From Azophilus sp963663395 (GTDB lineage: Bacteria > Pseudomonadota > Gammaproteobacteria > Pseudomonadales > Azotimanducaceae), in contig OY760226.1 of the NCBI GenBank assembly GCA_963663395.1, forward strand, positions 4,402,001-4,466,000: DNA of 64,000 nucleotides, read 5' to 3'. The stretch's first letter is position 1. Each line of letters opens with the position of its first letter. This document shows, piece by piece, positions 7,768 to 16,611 of this stretch. Below the pieces are notes generated by a model, which did no database searches, was not told the DNA's origin, and worked only from the letters and a program-made list of their open reading frames with translations. Made by a program: the position numbers and the translations under genes.

Positions 7768-9368
7768 CAGCTTTCCGCCGCCCGGCCGCGCTGGGGAAAC
7801 AGCCCCCGCGGCCACTTCTGGATGAACAGGATGATGAACACCAGCACCAGTATCTTGGCCACCACCGCCCCGGCCACCGGCTCGATGAACTTGTTGATCA
7901 CGCCCAGCGACAGCCCCGCCACCAGGGTTCCCCACAGGTTGCCGACGCCGCCGAACACCACCACCATGAAGGAATCGACGATGTAGCCCTGGCCCAGGTT
8001 CGGACCCACATTCGTGAGCTGCGAGAGCGCAACGCCCGCCACGCCGGCAATGCCCGCTCCGAGGCCGAAGGTCATCATGTCGACCCGCGCGCTGCGCACG
8101 CCGATGGCCCGGGCCATCTGCCGGTTCTGGGTGACCGCGCGCACCTCGAGCCCCAGCCGCGTCCGCTGCAGCACAAGCAATAGCGCGGCGAAGACCATGC
8201 CGGTGAAAATCAGGATGTACAGCCGGTTATAGGTGATGGACAGGCCCTGCACGACCTGCAGCGAACCGCTCATCCACTCCGGCGTCGCCACCGCGCGGTT
8301 CAGCGGCGAGAAGATCGAACGCACTGCCTGCTGCAGGATCAGGCTGACGCCGAAGGTGGCGAGCAGCGTTTCCAGCGGCCGGCCGTACAGAAAGCGGATG
8401 ACGCCGCGCTCGATGGCGATGCCGACCAGCCCCGATACCATGAACGCCGCCGGCACCGCGACGAACAGCGAAAAACCGAGGGCGTCGGGCATCAGGGTCT
8501 GTACGACGTAGGTCGTATAGGCACCCAGCATGATGAGTTCGCCGTGCGCCATGTTGATGACGCCCATGACCCCGAACGTGATGGACAAACCAATCGCTGC
8601 CAGCACCAGTATCGAGCCCAGGCTCAAGCCGAAGAAGACGGTTTCCACCATCTGGTACCTGGCAACCGTATCCTCGATGGCCTGCAACGACTCCTGTGCG
8701 GCTTCGCGCAAGTCCTCGCTGACGGCCTCGTCGCCGGCGATATCGGTCAGCTTGATACGCACGCTACCGTCGAGATTGCTGGCGGAGGCACGAATCGCAG
8801 CGAGCCGGGTGGCCTCGTCGCCGGCGTCGAGGTCGAACACGACCGTTGCCGTATCGATCGCTTCAATGACGCCCGCGTCATCCTCCCGGGCGCGCCGCTC
8901 GTCAAGCAGCGGCCGCAGTTCGGAATCGCCCGAATCGGCAATGGCGCGTGCCGCGGCGATGCGCTCGTCGGCATCCGGATGGCCGAGCCGCAGCCCCGCG
9001 ATCAGGCCCCGCAAGGTGCGCCGCAGCTCGTTGTTGACGCTGACCCGGCGCACTTCCCGGCGGCCTGCCGAACCGAGGTCGGCACCGCTTACCGCATCGC
9101 GAATGGAATAGGCACGCTCAACCCGTTCACCGATAACCACCGATTCCGAGGGCACGTGCCGGTACAGTTCGCCGTCGAGCATGGCGGACAACACGATCGC
9201 GGCACGCTCGTGCCCGGTATCGGCAACGTCCCGGGCCGCCGCCGCTTTGGCCCCGAAAGACCTGGCGTTGAGCGCGCTGACACGGTCTGCGAAGTCGTCG
9301 CCCCCGGCAGCAGCGCAAAACGGCGCGGCAACCAACAGCGTCAGGAACCAAGGCAAAATACGGTTCAT
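7767..9368 (-). CDS. urtB: Urea ABC transporter permease UrtB with periplasmic N-terminal domain
   Basis: Second permease of the urea importer (LivH-like). From the ATG at 9368 the 533-residue protein begins with a signal-like segment (MNRILPWFLTLLVAAPFCAAAGG), then a region of about 220 residues with repeated helical stretches, ending in EDTVARYQMVETVFFGLSLG, where the permease domain starts. The permease has GVMGVINMAHGELIMLGAYTTY and GGVGNLWGTLVAGLSLGVIN. Such an N-terminal domain is normal in proteobacterial UrtB. A longer open frame upstream has no signal peptide and no similarity, so it is not used. The gene is preceded by a structured 450-bp gap after urtA. Confidence 0.92.
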   Translation of the reverse strand: MNRILPWFLTLLVAAPFCAAAGGDDFADRVSALNARSFGAKAAAARDVADTGHERAAIVLSAMLDGELYRHVPSESVVIGERVERAYSIRDAVSGADLGSAGRREVRRVSVNNELRRTLRGLIAGLRLGHPDADERIAAARAIADSGDSELRPLLDERRAREDDAGVIEAIDTATVVFDLDAGDEATRLAAIRASASNLDGSVRIKLTDIAGDEAVSEDLREAAQESLQAIEDTVARYQMVETVFFGLSLGSILVLAAIGLSITFGVMGVINMAHGELIMLGAYTTYVVQTLMPDALGFSLFVAVPAAFMVSGLVGIAIERGVIRFLYGRPLETLLATFGVSLILQQAVRSIFSPLNRAVATPEWMSGSLQVVQGLSITYNRLYILIFTGMVFAALLLVLQRTRLGLEVRAVTQNRQMARAIGVRSARVDMMTFGLGAGIAGVAGVALSQLTNVGPNLGQGYIVDSFMVVVFGGVGNLWGTLVAGLSLGVINKFIEPVAGAVVAKILVLVFIILFIQKWPRGLFPQRGRAAES

Positions 9369-9619
9369 TGCTGCTGCTCGGATGACTCCATCCAGGAACC
9401 ATAACCTAACGGGGCAAAGTGTTTCATGGAAGTTTCCGCCCCGGCGCTCCGGGGCGCGGACGCGGCGCGCTAAAGCGCGGGGAACAACGGTTGGCTGTAC
9501 GATGAGAGCGGGTGTGAGGTGCGGGCCTTCAGCACCTTTAAAGCACTTCAGCGCGCTAAGAATCCACCGACAGCGCGCTCGCTTAGCGTGCAGGAGGCCC
9601 GTACCTCGCGCCCGCTCGG

Positions 9620-9656
9620 CGCTTGGAACGCCAATTCCGAAAAAGTGTTCCAAGCG
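9620..9656. repeat. 10-bp inverted repeat in the urtA-urtB gap
   Basis: CGCTTGGAAC (9620-9629) pairs exactly with GTTCCAAGCG (9647-9656) around a 17-base loop. A shorter pair, CGCTAAG (9554-9560) and CTTAGCG (9582-9588), lies just downstream on the minus strand. These hairpins sit in the 450-bp stretch 9369-9821, which holds no gene and separates the abundant binding protein gene urtA from the permeases. They could set mRNA stability or attenuation; this is inference. Confidence 0.5.
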
Positions 9657-9777
9657 AGTCACCATCCCCCCGCGCCCAGCACGCGTTCGCTCATTGGTCG
9701 ACAGGTTCCTGCGGTCCTGAAAGCCAGCTCGGTGGACGGAGATCCCGGAAGCGCCAACTGCCACTCCTCCAAGCAAA

Positions 9778-9797
9778 CGGGCGGCCTATGCCGCCCG
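9778..9797 (-). terminator. Hairpin after urtA (partial terminator or mRNA-stabilising stem)
   Basis: CGGGCGGC-CTAT-GCCGCCCG forms an 8-bp perfect stem 25 bases after the urtA stop. On the minus strand it is followed by TTTGCTT, a weak U tract, so partial read-through into urtB is expected. This fits the common pattern of a highly expressed binding protein followed by fewer permease transcripts. Confidence 0.5.
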
Positions 9798-9821
9798 CTG
9801 TACTGTTGACCGGTTGCCCGG

Positions 9822-11117
9822 CTACTCGTAGTTCTGCCCGGAGCAGGCGCCGGTCTTGACGTTGTAGTTGCCGCAGGCCAGGGGATCGGTCCAGTCGGCG
9901 GTGATGTCCCGCGAACCTGGCAGGAAGTCGGACCACGCATCACCCATCACCGTGCCCGCTGTCTGCCAGACGATCTCGAACTGCCCGTCGGACTGGATCT
10001 CGCCGATCAGCACCGGCTTGGTGATGTGGTGATTGGGCATCATCGTCGCCATGCCACCGGAGAGGTTCGGCACGGTAACGCCGACAATCGCCTCCTGCAC
10101 CGCATCCGGGTCCGTCGTGCCGGCCTTCTCCACCGCTTCCGCCCACATCTTGAAGCCGATGTAGTGCGCCTCCATCGGGTCGTTGGTGACGCGGTCGTCA
10201 TTGCCGATGAAGTCGAGCCAACTGTCGATGAAGTCGTAGTTGACGTCGGCATCCACGCTCATGAAGTAGTTCCAGGCGGCCAGGTGCCCGACCAGCGGGC
10301 TGGTGTCGAACCCGGAGAGCTCTTCCTCGCCCACTGAGAAGGCAATGACCGGAATGTCCTCGGCGGAGACGCCCTGGTTACCCAGTTCCTTGTAAAACGG
10401 CACGTTGGCATCGCCATTGATGGTGGAAACCACCGCCGTCTTCTTGCCGGCGGAACCGAACTTCTTGATGTCGGCCACGATCGACTGCCAGTCGGAGTGC
10501 CCGAACGGCGTGTAGTTGATCATGATGTCCTCGTCCGCGACCCCCTTGGCCTTCAGGTAGGCTTCCAGGATCTTGTTGGTGGTGCGCGGGTAGACGTAGT
10601 CCGTGCCCGCCAGCACCCAGCGTTCCGCGCCGATCTCGCCCATCAGGTAGTCCACGGCCGGAATCGCCTGCTGATTGGGCGCAGCGCCCGTGTAGAAGAC
10701 ATTCTTCGAGGATTCCTCACCCTCGTACTGAACAGGGTAGAACAGCAGGCTGTTCAACTCCTCGAACACCGGCAATACGGACTTCCGCGACACCGACGTC
10801 CAGCAGCCGAATACAACATCGACGGTTTCTTTTTCGATGAGTTCCCGCGCTTTCTCCGCAAACAGCGGCCAGTTCGAGGCGGGATCGACAACGACGGCTT
10901 CCAGCGGCCGGCCGAGCAGGCCGCCGTTGGCGTTCTGTTCGTCGATCATCATCAGCACCGTGTCCTTCAGCGTCGTTTCGCTGATCGCCATGGTCCCGGA
11001 GAGGGAGTGCAGCACGCCCACCTTGATCGGTTCTTCCGCGGCGGATGCCGCAAGGGAGGCTGCCAAAAGTACCGCCGCGCTTGCCAGCCGGCGAATTCGA
11101 GTGATTGCAATATGCAT
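9822..11117 (-). CDS. urtA: Urea ABC transporter substrate-binding protein UrtA
   Basis: Periplasmic urea receptor of the UrtABCDE importer. The 431-residue precursor has a signal peptide (MHIAITRIRRLASAAVLLAASLAASAA) and the UrtA-type start of the mature protein, EEPIKVGVLHSLSGTMAISE. VVFGCWTSVSRKSVLPVFEE and LLFYPVQYEGEESSKNVFYTGA are the usual binding-cleft segments. It starts 18 bp after the porin gene and is followed by a hairpin before urtB. The C terminus carries two Cys (CGNYNVKTGACSG) that probably form a disulfide. Confidence 0.95.
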   Translation of the reverse strand: MHIAITRIRRLASAAVLLAASLAASAAEEPIKVGVLHSLSGTMAISETTLKDTVLMMIDEQNANGGLLGRPLEAVVVDPASNWPLFAEKARELIEKETVDVVFGCWTSVSRKSVLPVFEELNSLLFYPVQYEGEESSKNVFYTGAAPNQQAIPAVDYLMGEIGAERWVLAGTDYVYPRTTNKILEAYLKAKGVADEDIMINYTPFGHSDWQSIVADIKKFGSAGKKTAVVSTINGDANVPFYKELGNQGVSAEDIPVIAFSVGEEELSGFDTSPLVGHLAAWNYFMSVDADVNYDFIDSWLDFIGNDDRVTNDPMEAHYIGFKMWAEAVEKAGTTDPDAVQEAIVGVTVPNLSGGMATMMPNHHITKPVLIGEIQSDGQFEIVWQTAGTVMGDAWSDFLPGSRDITADWTDPLACGNYNVKTGACSGQNYE

Positions 11118-11135
11118 GGTTGTGACTCCTGTAGG

Positions 11136-12317
11136 TTAAATCTGTATCTGTACGCCAACCGAAAAGCCGTTGACGTCCGGCCCGGCAAGACCGGTGAGAT
11201 TGGCGTCGCCCGTCGTGTAATTGGCGTTCAACCGAAGGTTGTGGCCCTTGATGATGTAGTTCACGCCGATCTCGGTGAGATCGCTGTCTTCCATGCCGGC
11301 GAAATCGGGCTCGTTTGACGTGTAGCGCACGTATGGCTGCACCCTGCCCATGCCCATGTCCTTGGGAAACAGGTAGGCCGCGGTGACGAAGAAGGCATTG
11401 CCGTCGAACAGGCAGAAGCAGGTGGGGTCCGCCAGCGCGGCGGGGGTGAGCTTGGCGCTGAACATCTTGTATTCGCCCTCCAGCGTCAGCACGCCCTGAT
11501 CGCCCAGCACCTTCTCGAACAGTGCGTCGACGATGACCGCATCGAAGTTCCCCGGAGAGGCCGCCGTTCCCGTTCCATCCTTCTGGTACTGGTACGACAG
11601 CCCGATGGTCAGCACATCGCCGAGGCCGCCGTAGTAGGTGCTGCTGGTGTAGTAACCCGGGTTGGATTCCTGGTTCAGGAAGTTGTAGGCGACGCGGCCG
11701 GAATACAGCAGGCTGTCGCCCTGGTTAGGGCCGCCGTCGACGCCGTCGAAGGCGCCCACCGCATACTGGAACTTGCCGAACGCGCCCCACACCGTGACGC
11801 CGTCGTCACGCCCGAGCAGGCCCGCCTGGCCGAGTTGGTCAGAGGGCAGCAGGGGCACCGTGAACTGGTTCCAGCTCAACCCGTAATATGGGCCGTTCAG
11901 CTCGATGCGGTCGGCGGGCGTCAACATGCGCCCGATCCAGACGTTGAACTCCTCGCTCAACTCGAACTGGACGATGCCGTCGAGAATGTCGATGTCCCCG
12001 GCGGCGCCGATCTTGTCCTCGGCATCCTGCCCGAACACGCAGCTCTCGCACTCGGTATTGAAGGTGAACTTCACCTTCTCGTGAATCTGCCCGTTCAGGT
12101 ACAGACGCAGGCTCTGCACGTTGAAATTCGAGGAGTAGTCCGCACCGTCGGGCGAGGAATCTTCCACGCTCGTAAACGCCGAGCGCATCCCCGCGCCGAT
12201 CGAAACCGACATGTTCTCTCCAAACTCGATGGTTCCGCCCGCCAATGCCGGCGGGGACGCGAAAACCACCACACCCATCAGGATCCCGCACAGGGACCTT
12301 AGTGTTCCACTCATCAT
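11136..12317 (-). CDS. Outer-membrane beta-barrel porin (phosphate-selective porin O/P-like) heading the urea operon
   Basis: A 393-residue precursor with signal peptide (MMSGTLRSLCGILMGVVVFASPPALA), then alternating beta strands (e.g. SLRLYLNGQIHEKVKFTFNTE, NVWIGRMLTPADRIELNGPYYGL) and a C-terminal strand ending in …SVGVQIQI. This resembles the porin O/P class. The ATG at 12317 has GAGGAAAA about five bases upstream; an in-frame ATG 27 bases earlier lacks this. It is the first gene after a sigma-54 promoter and lies 18 bp before urtA, so it probably admits urea or other small nitrogen compounds through the outer membrane. The substrate is inferred from context only. Confidence 0.8.
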   Translation of the reverse strand: MMSGTLRSLCGILMGVVVFASPPALAGGTIEFGENMSVSIGAGMRSAFTSVEDSSPDGADYSSNFNVQSLRLYLNGQIHEKVKFTFNTECESCVFGQDAEDKIGAAGDIDILDGIVQFELSEEFNVWIGRMLTPADRIELNGPYYGLSWNQFTVPLLPSDQLGQAGLLGRDDGVTVWGAFGKFQYAVGAFDGVDGGPNQGDSLLYSGRVAYNFLNQESNPGYYTSSTYYGGLGDVLTIGLSYQYQKDGTGTAASPGNFDAVIVDALFEKVLGDQGVLTLEGEYKMFSAKLTPAALADPTCFCLFDGNAFFVTAAYLFPKDMGMGRVQPYVRYTSNEPDFAGMEDSDLTEIGVNYIIKGHNLRLNANYTTGDANLTGLAGPDVNGFSVGVQIQI

Positions 12318-12395
12318 CCGTTTTTCCTCAGACTGAGACTTCATGGATGGTTCGCTGTCGATCCACCCGTTTGGCAGTACGCCGCCCGAGGCATA

Positions 12396-12411
12396 TGCAA
12401 CGGTTGTGCCA
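12396..12411 (-). promoter_or_regulatory. Sigma-54 promoter of the porin-urt-ure operon
   Basis: On the minus strand the sequence reads TGGCAC-AACCG-TTGCA, an exact match to the sigma-54 consensus TGGCAC-N5-TTGCA. The predicted start near 12385 gives a leader of about 70 bases before the porin ATG at 12317. Sigma-54 control is the standard link between nitrogen limitation (NtrC) and urea uptake. Confidence 0.85.
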
Positions 12412-12472
12412 ATCCGACAAGAGTCTGTTTTTTAGGGGTTTATTCGCGCCGGGCAAGGATGCTGACCAATCG

Positions 12473-12500
12473 GGTGCAATCGATCGCACCAATCTGGCGC
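12473..12500. promoter_or_regulatory. Probable NtrC operator upstream of the sigma-54 promoter
   Basis: GCACC-AATCT-GGCGC (12486-12500) differs by one base from the GCACC-N5-GGTGC pattern of NtrC sites. It overlaps an 18-base near-palindrome GGTGC-AATCGATC-GCACC (12473-12490). The site lies about 105 bases upstream of the predicted start, a distance similar to that of NtrC enhancers in front of glnA. The gap 12318-12534 otherwise holds only the promoter region between gltX and the porin gene. Confidence 0.5.
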
Positions 12501-12534
12501 ACGCGATCGGCACGTTGCCCCGAATGCAGGCAGA

Positions 12535-14001
12535 CTACCGGGTCAGCTTTTCCAGGCGCTTGAGCTGCTTGTTCGACACGCCCAGCACGCCCATGGCATC
12601 GCGCAGGCGCGCGCGGGTTCGTTCCCGCCCCAGCAGTACCATCGAGTCGAACAGGGGAAGCGCCACCGGCCGCCCGCTGATCGCCACGAACAGCGGAAAC
12701 AGGAAGTCGCCCATCTTGAGTTCCATGCGCTGCGCACTGGTGCGGCAGGCCTCGTGCAACCCGTCCCGCTCCCAGTGCCGCAGATCGTCGACGTCCTTCA
12801 ATACCCGAAACAGTATCTCCACCAACGCCGCCCGGTCGAGACGCTTGTGCTCGAAGTCGCCGGCGTCGAGGGCTTTCCGGTCGCCCAGCAGGTAATCCAC
12901 CTGAGGAGCGATGTCCGAGAATCGCTCCGTTCGCTTCTGCAGCAGGGGCGCCAGCGCGTGCAGGCGGTCGTTGCCGCCGGCCCATGCCTTGAACCGGTCG
13001 ACGAATTCGCCGGAGCCCATTTCGCGCAGGTATTGGCCGTTCACCCAGTTCAGTTTTTCGATGTCGAACACCGGGCCGCCGGGAACGATGCGGTCAGCAT
13101 CGAATGCCTCGAGGAACTCCTCCCTGCTGAATATCTCCCGCTCGTCGGGCATCGACCAGCCCATCCTGGCCAGGTAGTTGATCAGCGCCTCGGGCAGATA
13201 ACCCTGGTCGCGGTAGTACTCGATGCCCGTGGGATTCCGGCGCTTCGAGAGCTTGCTGCGGTCGGGATTGCGCAACAGCGGCAGGTGGATCATTGCCGGC
13301 ATCTCCCACCCGAAATAGTCGAACAGGAGCCGGTGCTTGGGCACCGAGGAAATCCACTCCTCGCCCCGCATGATGTGCGTGATGCCCATGAGATGGTCGT
13401 CGACGACCACCGCGAGGTGGTAGGTGGGGTAACCGTCCGCCTTCAGCAGTACCTGCATGTCCACCTGGGCGAACGGGATCTCCACCTCGCCCCGCAACTC
13501 GTCCCGGAAACGGCAGGTTCCCTCGGTCGGAACGCGCATTCGCACCACGTGCGCATCGCCGCGCCCGAGGCGCTCTTCGACATGCCCCGCAGGCAGCCCC
13601 AGGCAGTGTCCGTCGTAGCCCGGATTCTCGCCGCTTGCCCGCCGCGCCGCGCGCACTTCCGCGAGCCGCTCCGGGCTGCAGAAGCAATGAAACGCATGCC
13701 CCGCCGCAAGCAGCCGGTCGATGTGCTGCCGGTATACATCGAGCCGCTCGCTTTGCCGGTAGGGGCCGAACGGGCCGCCCGTATCGGGGCCTTCGTCCCA
13801 ATCGATGCCCAGCCAGTTCAACGCGTCGAGAATGGCGCGTTCGGCCTCCGGCGTGCTGCGCGCGACATCGGTGTCTTCGATGCGAACGATGAACTGCCCA
13901 CCCCGGCTCTTCGCCAGGGCCCAGTTGAACAGCGCTACATAGGCGGTACCGAGATGCGGGTCACCCGTGGGGGAAGGAGCAATGCGGGTGCGGACGGCCA
14001 T
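12535..14001 (-). CDS. gltX: Glutamyl-tRNA synthetase GltX
   Basis: Charges tRNA-Glu with glutamate; class I synthetase. The 488 residues include the HIGH-type motif PSPTGDPHLGTAYVALFNWAL and the KMSKS-type motif SKLSKRRNP. There is a Cys-containing stretch FHCFCSPERLAEVRAARRASGENPGYDGHC that may be a zinc site. The C-terminal anticodon-binding region is complete. The gene sits between lpxC and the porin operon, with an 81-bp gap to lpxC. Confidence 0.97.
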   Translation of the reverse strand: MAVRTRIAPSPTGDPHLGTAYVALFNWALAKSRGGQFIVRIEDTDVARSTPEAERAILDALNWLGIDWDEGPDTGGPFGPYRQSERLDVYRQHIDRLLAAGHAFHCFCSPERLAEVRAARRASGENPGYDGHCLGLPAGHVEERLGRGDAHVVRMRVPTEGTCRFRDELRGEVEIPFAQVDMQVLLKADGYPTYHLAVVVDDHLMGITHIMRGEEWISSVPKHRLLFDYFGWEMPAMIHLPLLRNPDRSKLSKRRNPTGIEYYRDQGYLPEALINYLARMGWSMPDEREIFSREEFLEAFDADRIVPGGPVFDIEKLNWVNGQYLREMGSGEFVDRFKAWAGGNDRLHALAPLLQKRTERFSDIAPQVDYLLGDRKALDAGDFEHKRLDRAALVEILFRVLKDVDDLRHWERDGLHEACRTSAQRMELKMGDFLFPLFVAISGRPVALPLFDSMVLLGRERTRARLRDAMGVLGVSNKQLKRLEKLTR

Positions 14002-14082
14002 GGACTGCGAATTATAGATTGGCGCAGGCCACGCCGACAGGCGCTGCCGGAGGCGTGGCGTGCAGAGGGCGCCGGGGTTGGG

Positions 14083-14997
14083 TCAGGCCAGGATGGCCGG
14101 CTGTACCAGGGGTTGCTCCCGGGAGCGGCGGCCGTCGGCGCTGTCGATGACTTCCCAGGCGTCCTCGCAGCGCAACAGGGCGCGCACCAGCTTGTTGTTG
14201 AGTTCATGCCCGGACTTGTGGCCCTCGAACTCGCCGAGTATCGGCCGGCCGAGCAGGTACAGGTCGCCCATGGCGTCGAGCAGCTTGTGCTTGACGAACT
14301 CGTCGCGATAGCGCAGCCCTTCCTCATTGAGAATGCTGAAGTCGTCGATGCCAACGGCGTTCTGCAGGCTGGAGCCCAGGCACTTGTTGATGGCCCGTGC
14401 CTTGCCCAGGTCGCTTACCAGCCCGAAAGACCGGGCACGGCTGACCTCGTCGACGTAGGAAACCCTCGAGAAGTCGAGCTGGATGCTCTTGGGATGGCGA
14501 TTGAAGACGGGGTGATCGGCGACAAACGTATACGACCCGCGGAACCCTCCGTGGGGTTTGAGGGCAGCTTCGCCATCGCCCTGCGTTACGCGAATCGTGC
14601 GCTTGATTCTGATGAACTCCCGCACGGAATCCTGCTCCATGACGCCGACCGCGTTGATCAGGTCGACAAAGGGCGAGGCGCTGCCGTCCATGATGGGAAC
14701 TTCCTCGCCGTTGAGTTCGACGATGAGGTTGTCGATGTTCAGGCCCCACAGCGCAGACAGCAGATGCTCGACGGTGGCCACCTGCACGCCGTTCTCGGCG
14801 ATGCTGGTGGAGAGGGTGGTATCGCAGACGTTCTGCGCCAGCGCGCGAACGCCCACCGGGCGATGATAGTCCGTGCGCACAAACAGGATACCCGTGTTCT
14901 CCGCGGCAGGACGCAAGGTCATGCGGACCTTGTTGCCGGAATGTACGCCAACACCGATTGCGTACACCGGTTGCTTGATCGTGTGCTGCCTGTGCAT
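14083..14997 (-). CDS. lpxC: UDP-3-O-acyl-N-acetylglucosamine deacetylase LpxC
   Basis: Zinc-dependent deacetylase catalysing the first committed step of lipid A synthesis. The 304 residues contain the zinc His of ATVEHLLSALWGL, the E(V)PIMDGSASPFV segment and the second zinc site HKLLDAMGDLYLLG, plus the catalytic His in GHKSGHELNNK. Its presence indicates a Gram-negative cell with LPS. The upstream 190 bp (14998-15187) hold its promoter region and no visible gene. Confidence 0.97.
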   Translation of the reverse strand: MHRQHTIKQPVYAIGVGVHSGNKVRMTLRPAAENTGILFVRTDYHRPVGVRALAQNVCDTTLSTSIAENGVQVATVEHLLSALWGLNIDNLIVELNGEEVPIMDGSASPFVDLINAVGVMEQDSVREFIRIKRTIRVTQGDGEAALKPHGGFRGSYTFVADHPVFNRHPKSIQLDFSRVSYVDEVSRARSFGLVSDLGKARAINKCLGSSLQNAVGIDDFSILNEEGLRYRDEFVKHKLLDAMGDLYLLGRPILGEFEGHKSGHELNNKLVRALLRCEDAWEVIDSADGRRSREQPLVQPAILA

Positions 14998-15352
14998 GTG
15001 AATACGTCGCCTCAGCGATGCAAGCGGCCACTATACAGGGGGCGCCTACAAATATGAAGAAAAAATGGAGAGAGCCGCGGTGCCGGAATCGAACTTGTAA
15101 AACCCTTGCCGGCAGTCACGAATTCTTGTTGTTTCAATCGACTCCGTCCGGAAGGCTAACGGGGCAACACCCCCGCCCGAAGAGTAAGTGGTGAACGGGT
15201 GCGAGCCTGGCTCATATCAAAACCCTATCCGCGCGCAAAAGGTGCGGTACCGCGGTAATGCCCGGAGATTGTATATTGGTATGGGGTCATTGGCGACTGC
15301 AATATACCGTGCACATGCCCGTACATCGGCGATTTACCGCGACATCCTGCTG

Positions 15353-15820
15353 ATGCTGGGTCGACTTTTGGCAAAAATTCAGGCTCCCGACGACAATGAG
15401 GGGCCGCACCCGTCCGTGGAGCTTGCGGCCGCCGTGCTGCTGTTCGAGGTCGCCTGGGCAGACCACCGGATATCCGACATCGAACTGGCAACCGTCCGAC
15501 GCACCCTCGTCCACGAATTCGGCATCGACGAGACAACGGTCGATACCCTGGTCGCCGAGTCGAGGTCACAGCACGAAGACAGCGTCGGAATGCACCGGTT
15601 CACGCGCGCCCTGGTCGAGGCCTGGAGCGCGGAACAGCGCTTGCAACTGGTGGTTCAACTCTGGCGCCTGGCGCTGTGCGATGCAGGGCTGGACAAGTAC
15701 GAGGATGCAGCCATCCGCAAGATCGCGGAACTGCTGTACGTCAGCCACACCGACTTCATCACCGCCAAGCGCCAGGCGCAGCGGCTGGCGGCGGGCAGTC
15801 GGGGCAATTCGATGAACTGA
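15353..15820 (+). CDS. TerB-like (COG4103) alpha-helical protein
   Basis: The predicted 155-residue soluble protein matches the TerB/DjlA-N-like helical fold: VELAAAVLLFEVAWADHRISDIELATVRRTL is the usual acidic helix pair, repeated as WRLALCDAGLDKYEDAAIRKIAELLYVSHTDF. Such proteins are small acidic, possibly metal-binding, modules of unknown function next to housekeeping genes. Several starts are possible: the ATG at 15353 begins at the conserved part; an ATG at 15281 and a GTG at 15188 would add 24 or 55 residues without similarity. None has a strong ribosome-binding site. Confidence 0.7.
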   Translation: MLGRLLAKIQAPDDNEGPHPSVELAAAVLLFEVAWADHRISDIELATVRRTLVHEFGIDETTVDTLVAESRSQHEDSVGMHRFTRALVEAWSAEQRLQLVVQLWRLALCDAGLDKYEDAAIRKIAELLYVSHTDFITAKRQAQRLAAGSRGNSMN

Positions 15821-15849
15821 GCCTGGGGCTCAAGGCCGGCGAAAGGCGG

Positions 15850-16611
15850 TCAATGAGCGCGAACGCCCAGCAGTACCTCGGCGTCGCGCAGGCGCGCCAG
15901 CGTCTCGCTGCCTTCCCGCCGCAGCCGCTCCCGGTCGATTCCCGGAAACTCGGACGACAGTGCAGCCAGAGCCTCGTTTCCGGAAATCCCGGGTTCCAGG
16001 ACCTCGACGAGCCGATGGGTCAGCGCATTCGACTGCACGAAATGGACACTGTCGTCGCGCCGACGGCAGGCAATCAGCCAGGCGGGGGCTCCCGGTTCAG
16101 AATCCGGCATTCGTTCCGCTTCGATTTCGTGCACCCGGTAACGGTAGCAGAGCGGCCTTGCCAGGGGAGAAACCGCCACCCGCCCCTCAAGCAGGTCGCC
16201 TTGCGGGTCGATGCCCGCTTCCGGAAGCTCCTGCGCGGCACTGCTGAGCGACCTTCGTACCCACTCAAAGTGGCAGAGTTCAAGAAGCCAGCCGGGCACA
16301 TCCAGCGACGGGTCGGTGTCGAGGAACGTCATGAATTCCTGGCTGATGTCCATGAAGTACGGCGTTTCGCTGGCGTGCCGGTGGATGAAGCCCTGAACCA
16401 GTTTTTCCCACCGCTCGGATGCGAGCACCGACTTTGCGGTCGGAAACCCGTTGGCGAGAAAGGACGCAATGTTGCGGTGAAACAGCCCCACATACACCTG
16501 CATGCGGCGGGGCTCGACATCCGCGGGGGGCGGATTCAATTCCGGATTGCGAATGTGGGCCGCGAACTCCCGCTGCACCTCGAGGAAGCCCGGCGGATCA
16601 GGTTGCGGCAT
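15850..16611 (-). CDS. bufC: DUF2063 (HvfC/BufC-type) partner of the MNIO enzyme
   Basis: A 253-residue protein whose first 90 residues match DUF2063 (FLEVQREFAAHIRNPE…RMQVYVGLFHRNIASFLANGFPTAKSVL), the putative DNA-binding or RiPP-recognition partner always found with DUF692 enzymes. In bufferin and related systems this protein joins the MNIO enzyme and presents the precursor peptide. The ATG at 16611 overlaps the 3' end of bufB by 14 bases, so the two are translated together. The C-terminal part (LPLARPLCYRYRVHEIEAER-like region and beyond) is typical in length. Confidence 0.85.
   Translation of the reverse strand: MPQPDPPGFLEVQREFAAHIRNPELNPPPADVEPRRMQVYVGLFHRNIASFLANGFPTAKSVLASERWEKLVQGFIHRHASETPYFMDISQEFMTFLDTDPSLDVPGWLLELCHFEWVRRSLSSAAQELPEAGIDPQGDLLEGRVAVSPLARPLCYRYRVHEIEAERMPDSEPGAPAWLIACRRRDDSVHFVQSNALTHRLVEVLEPGISGNEALAALSSEFPGIDRERLRREGSETLARLRDAEVLLGVRAH

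Noticed and set aside
12754..15057. Long plus-strand frame (767 codons) opposite gltX and lpxC
   Set aside because: Antisense shadow caused by high GC; composition is His/Arg/Gln-rich with no domain, while gltX and lpxC are unmistakable.
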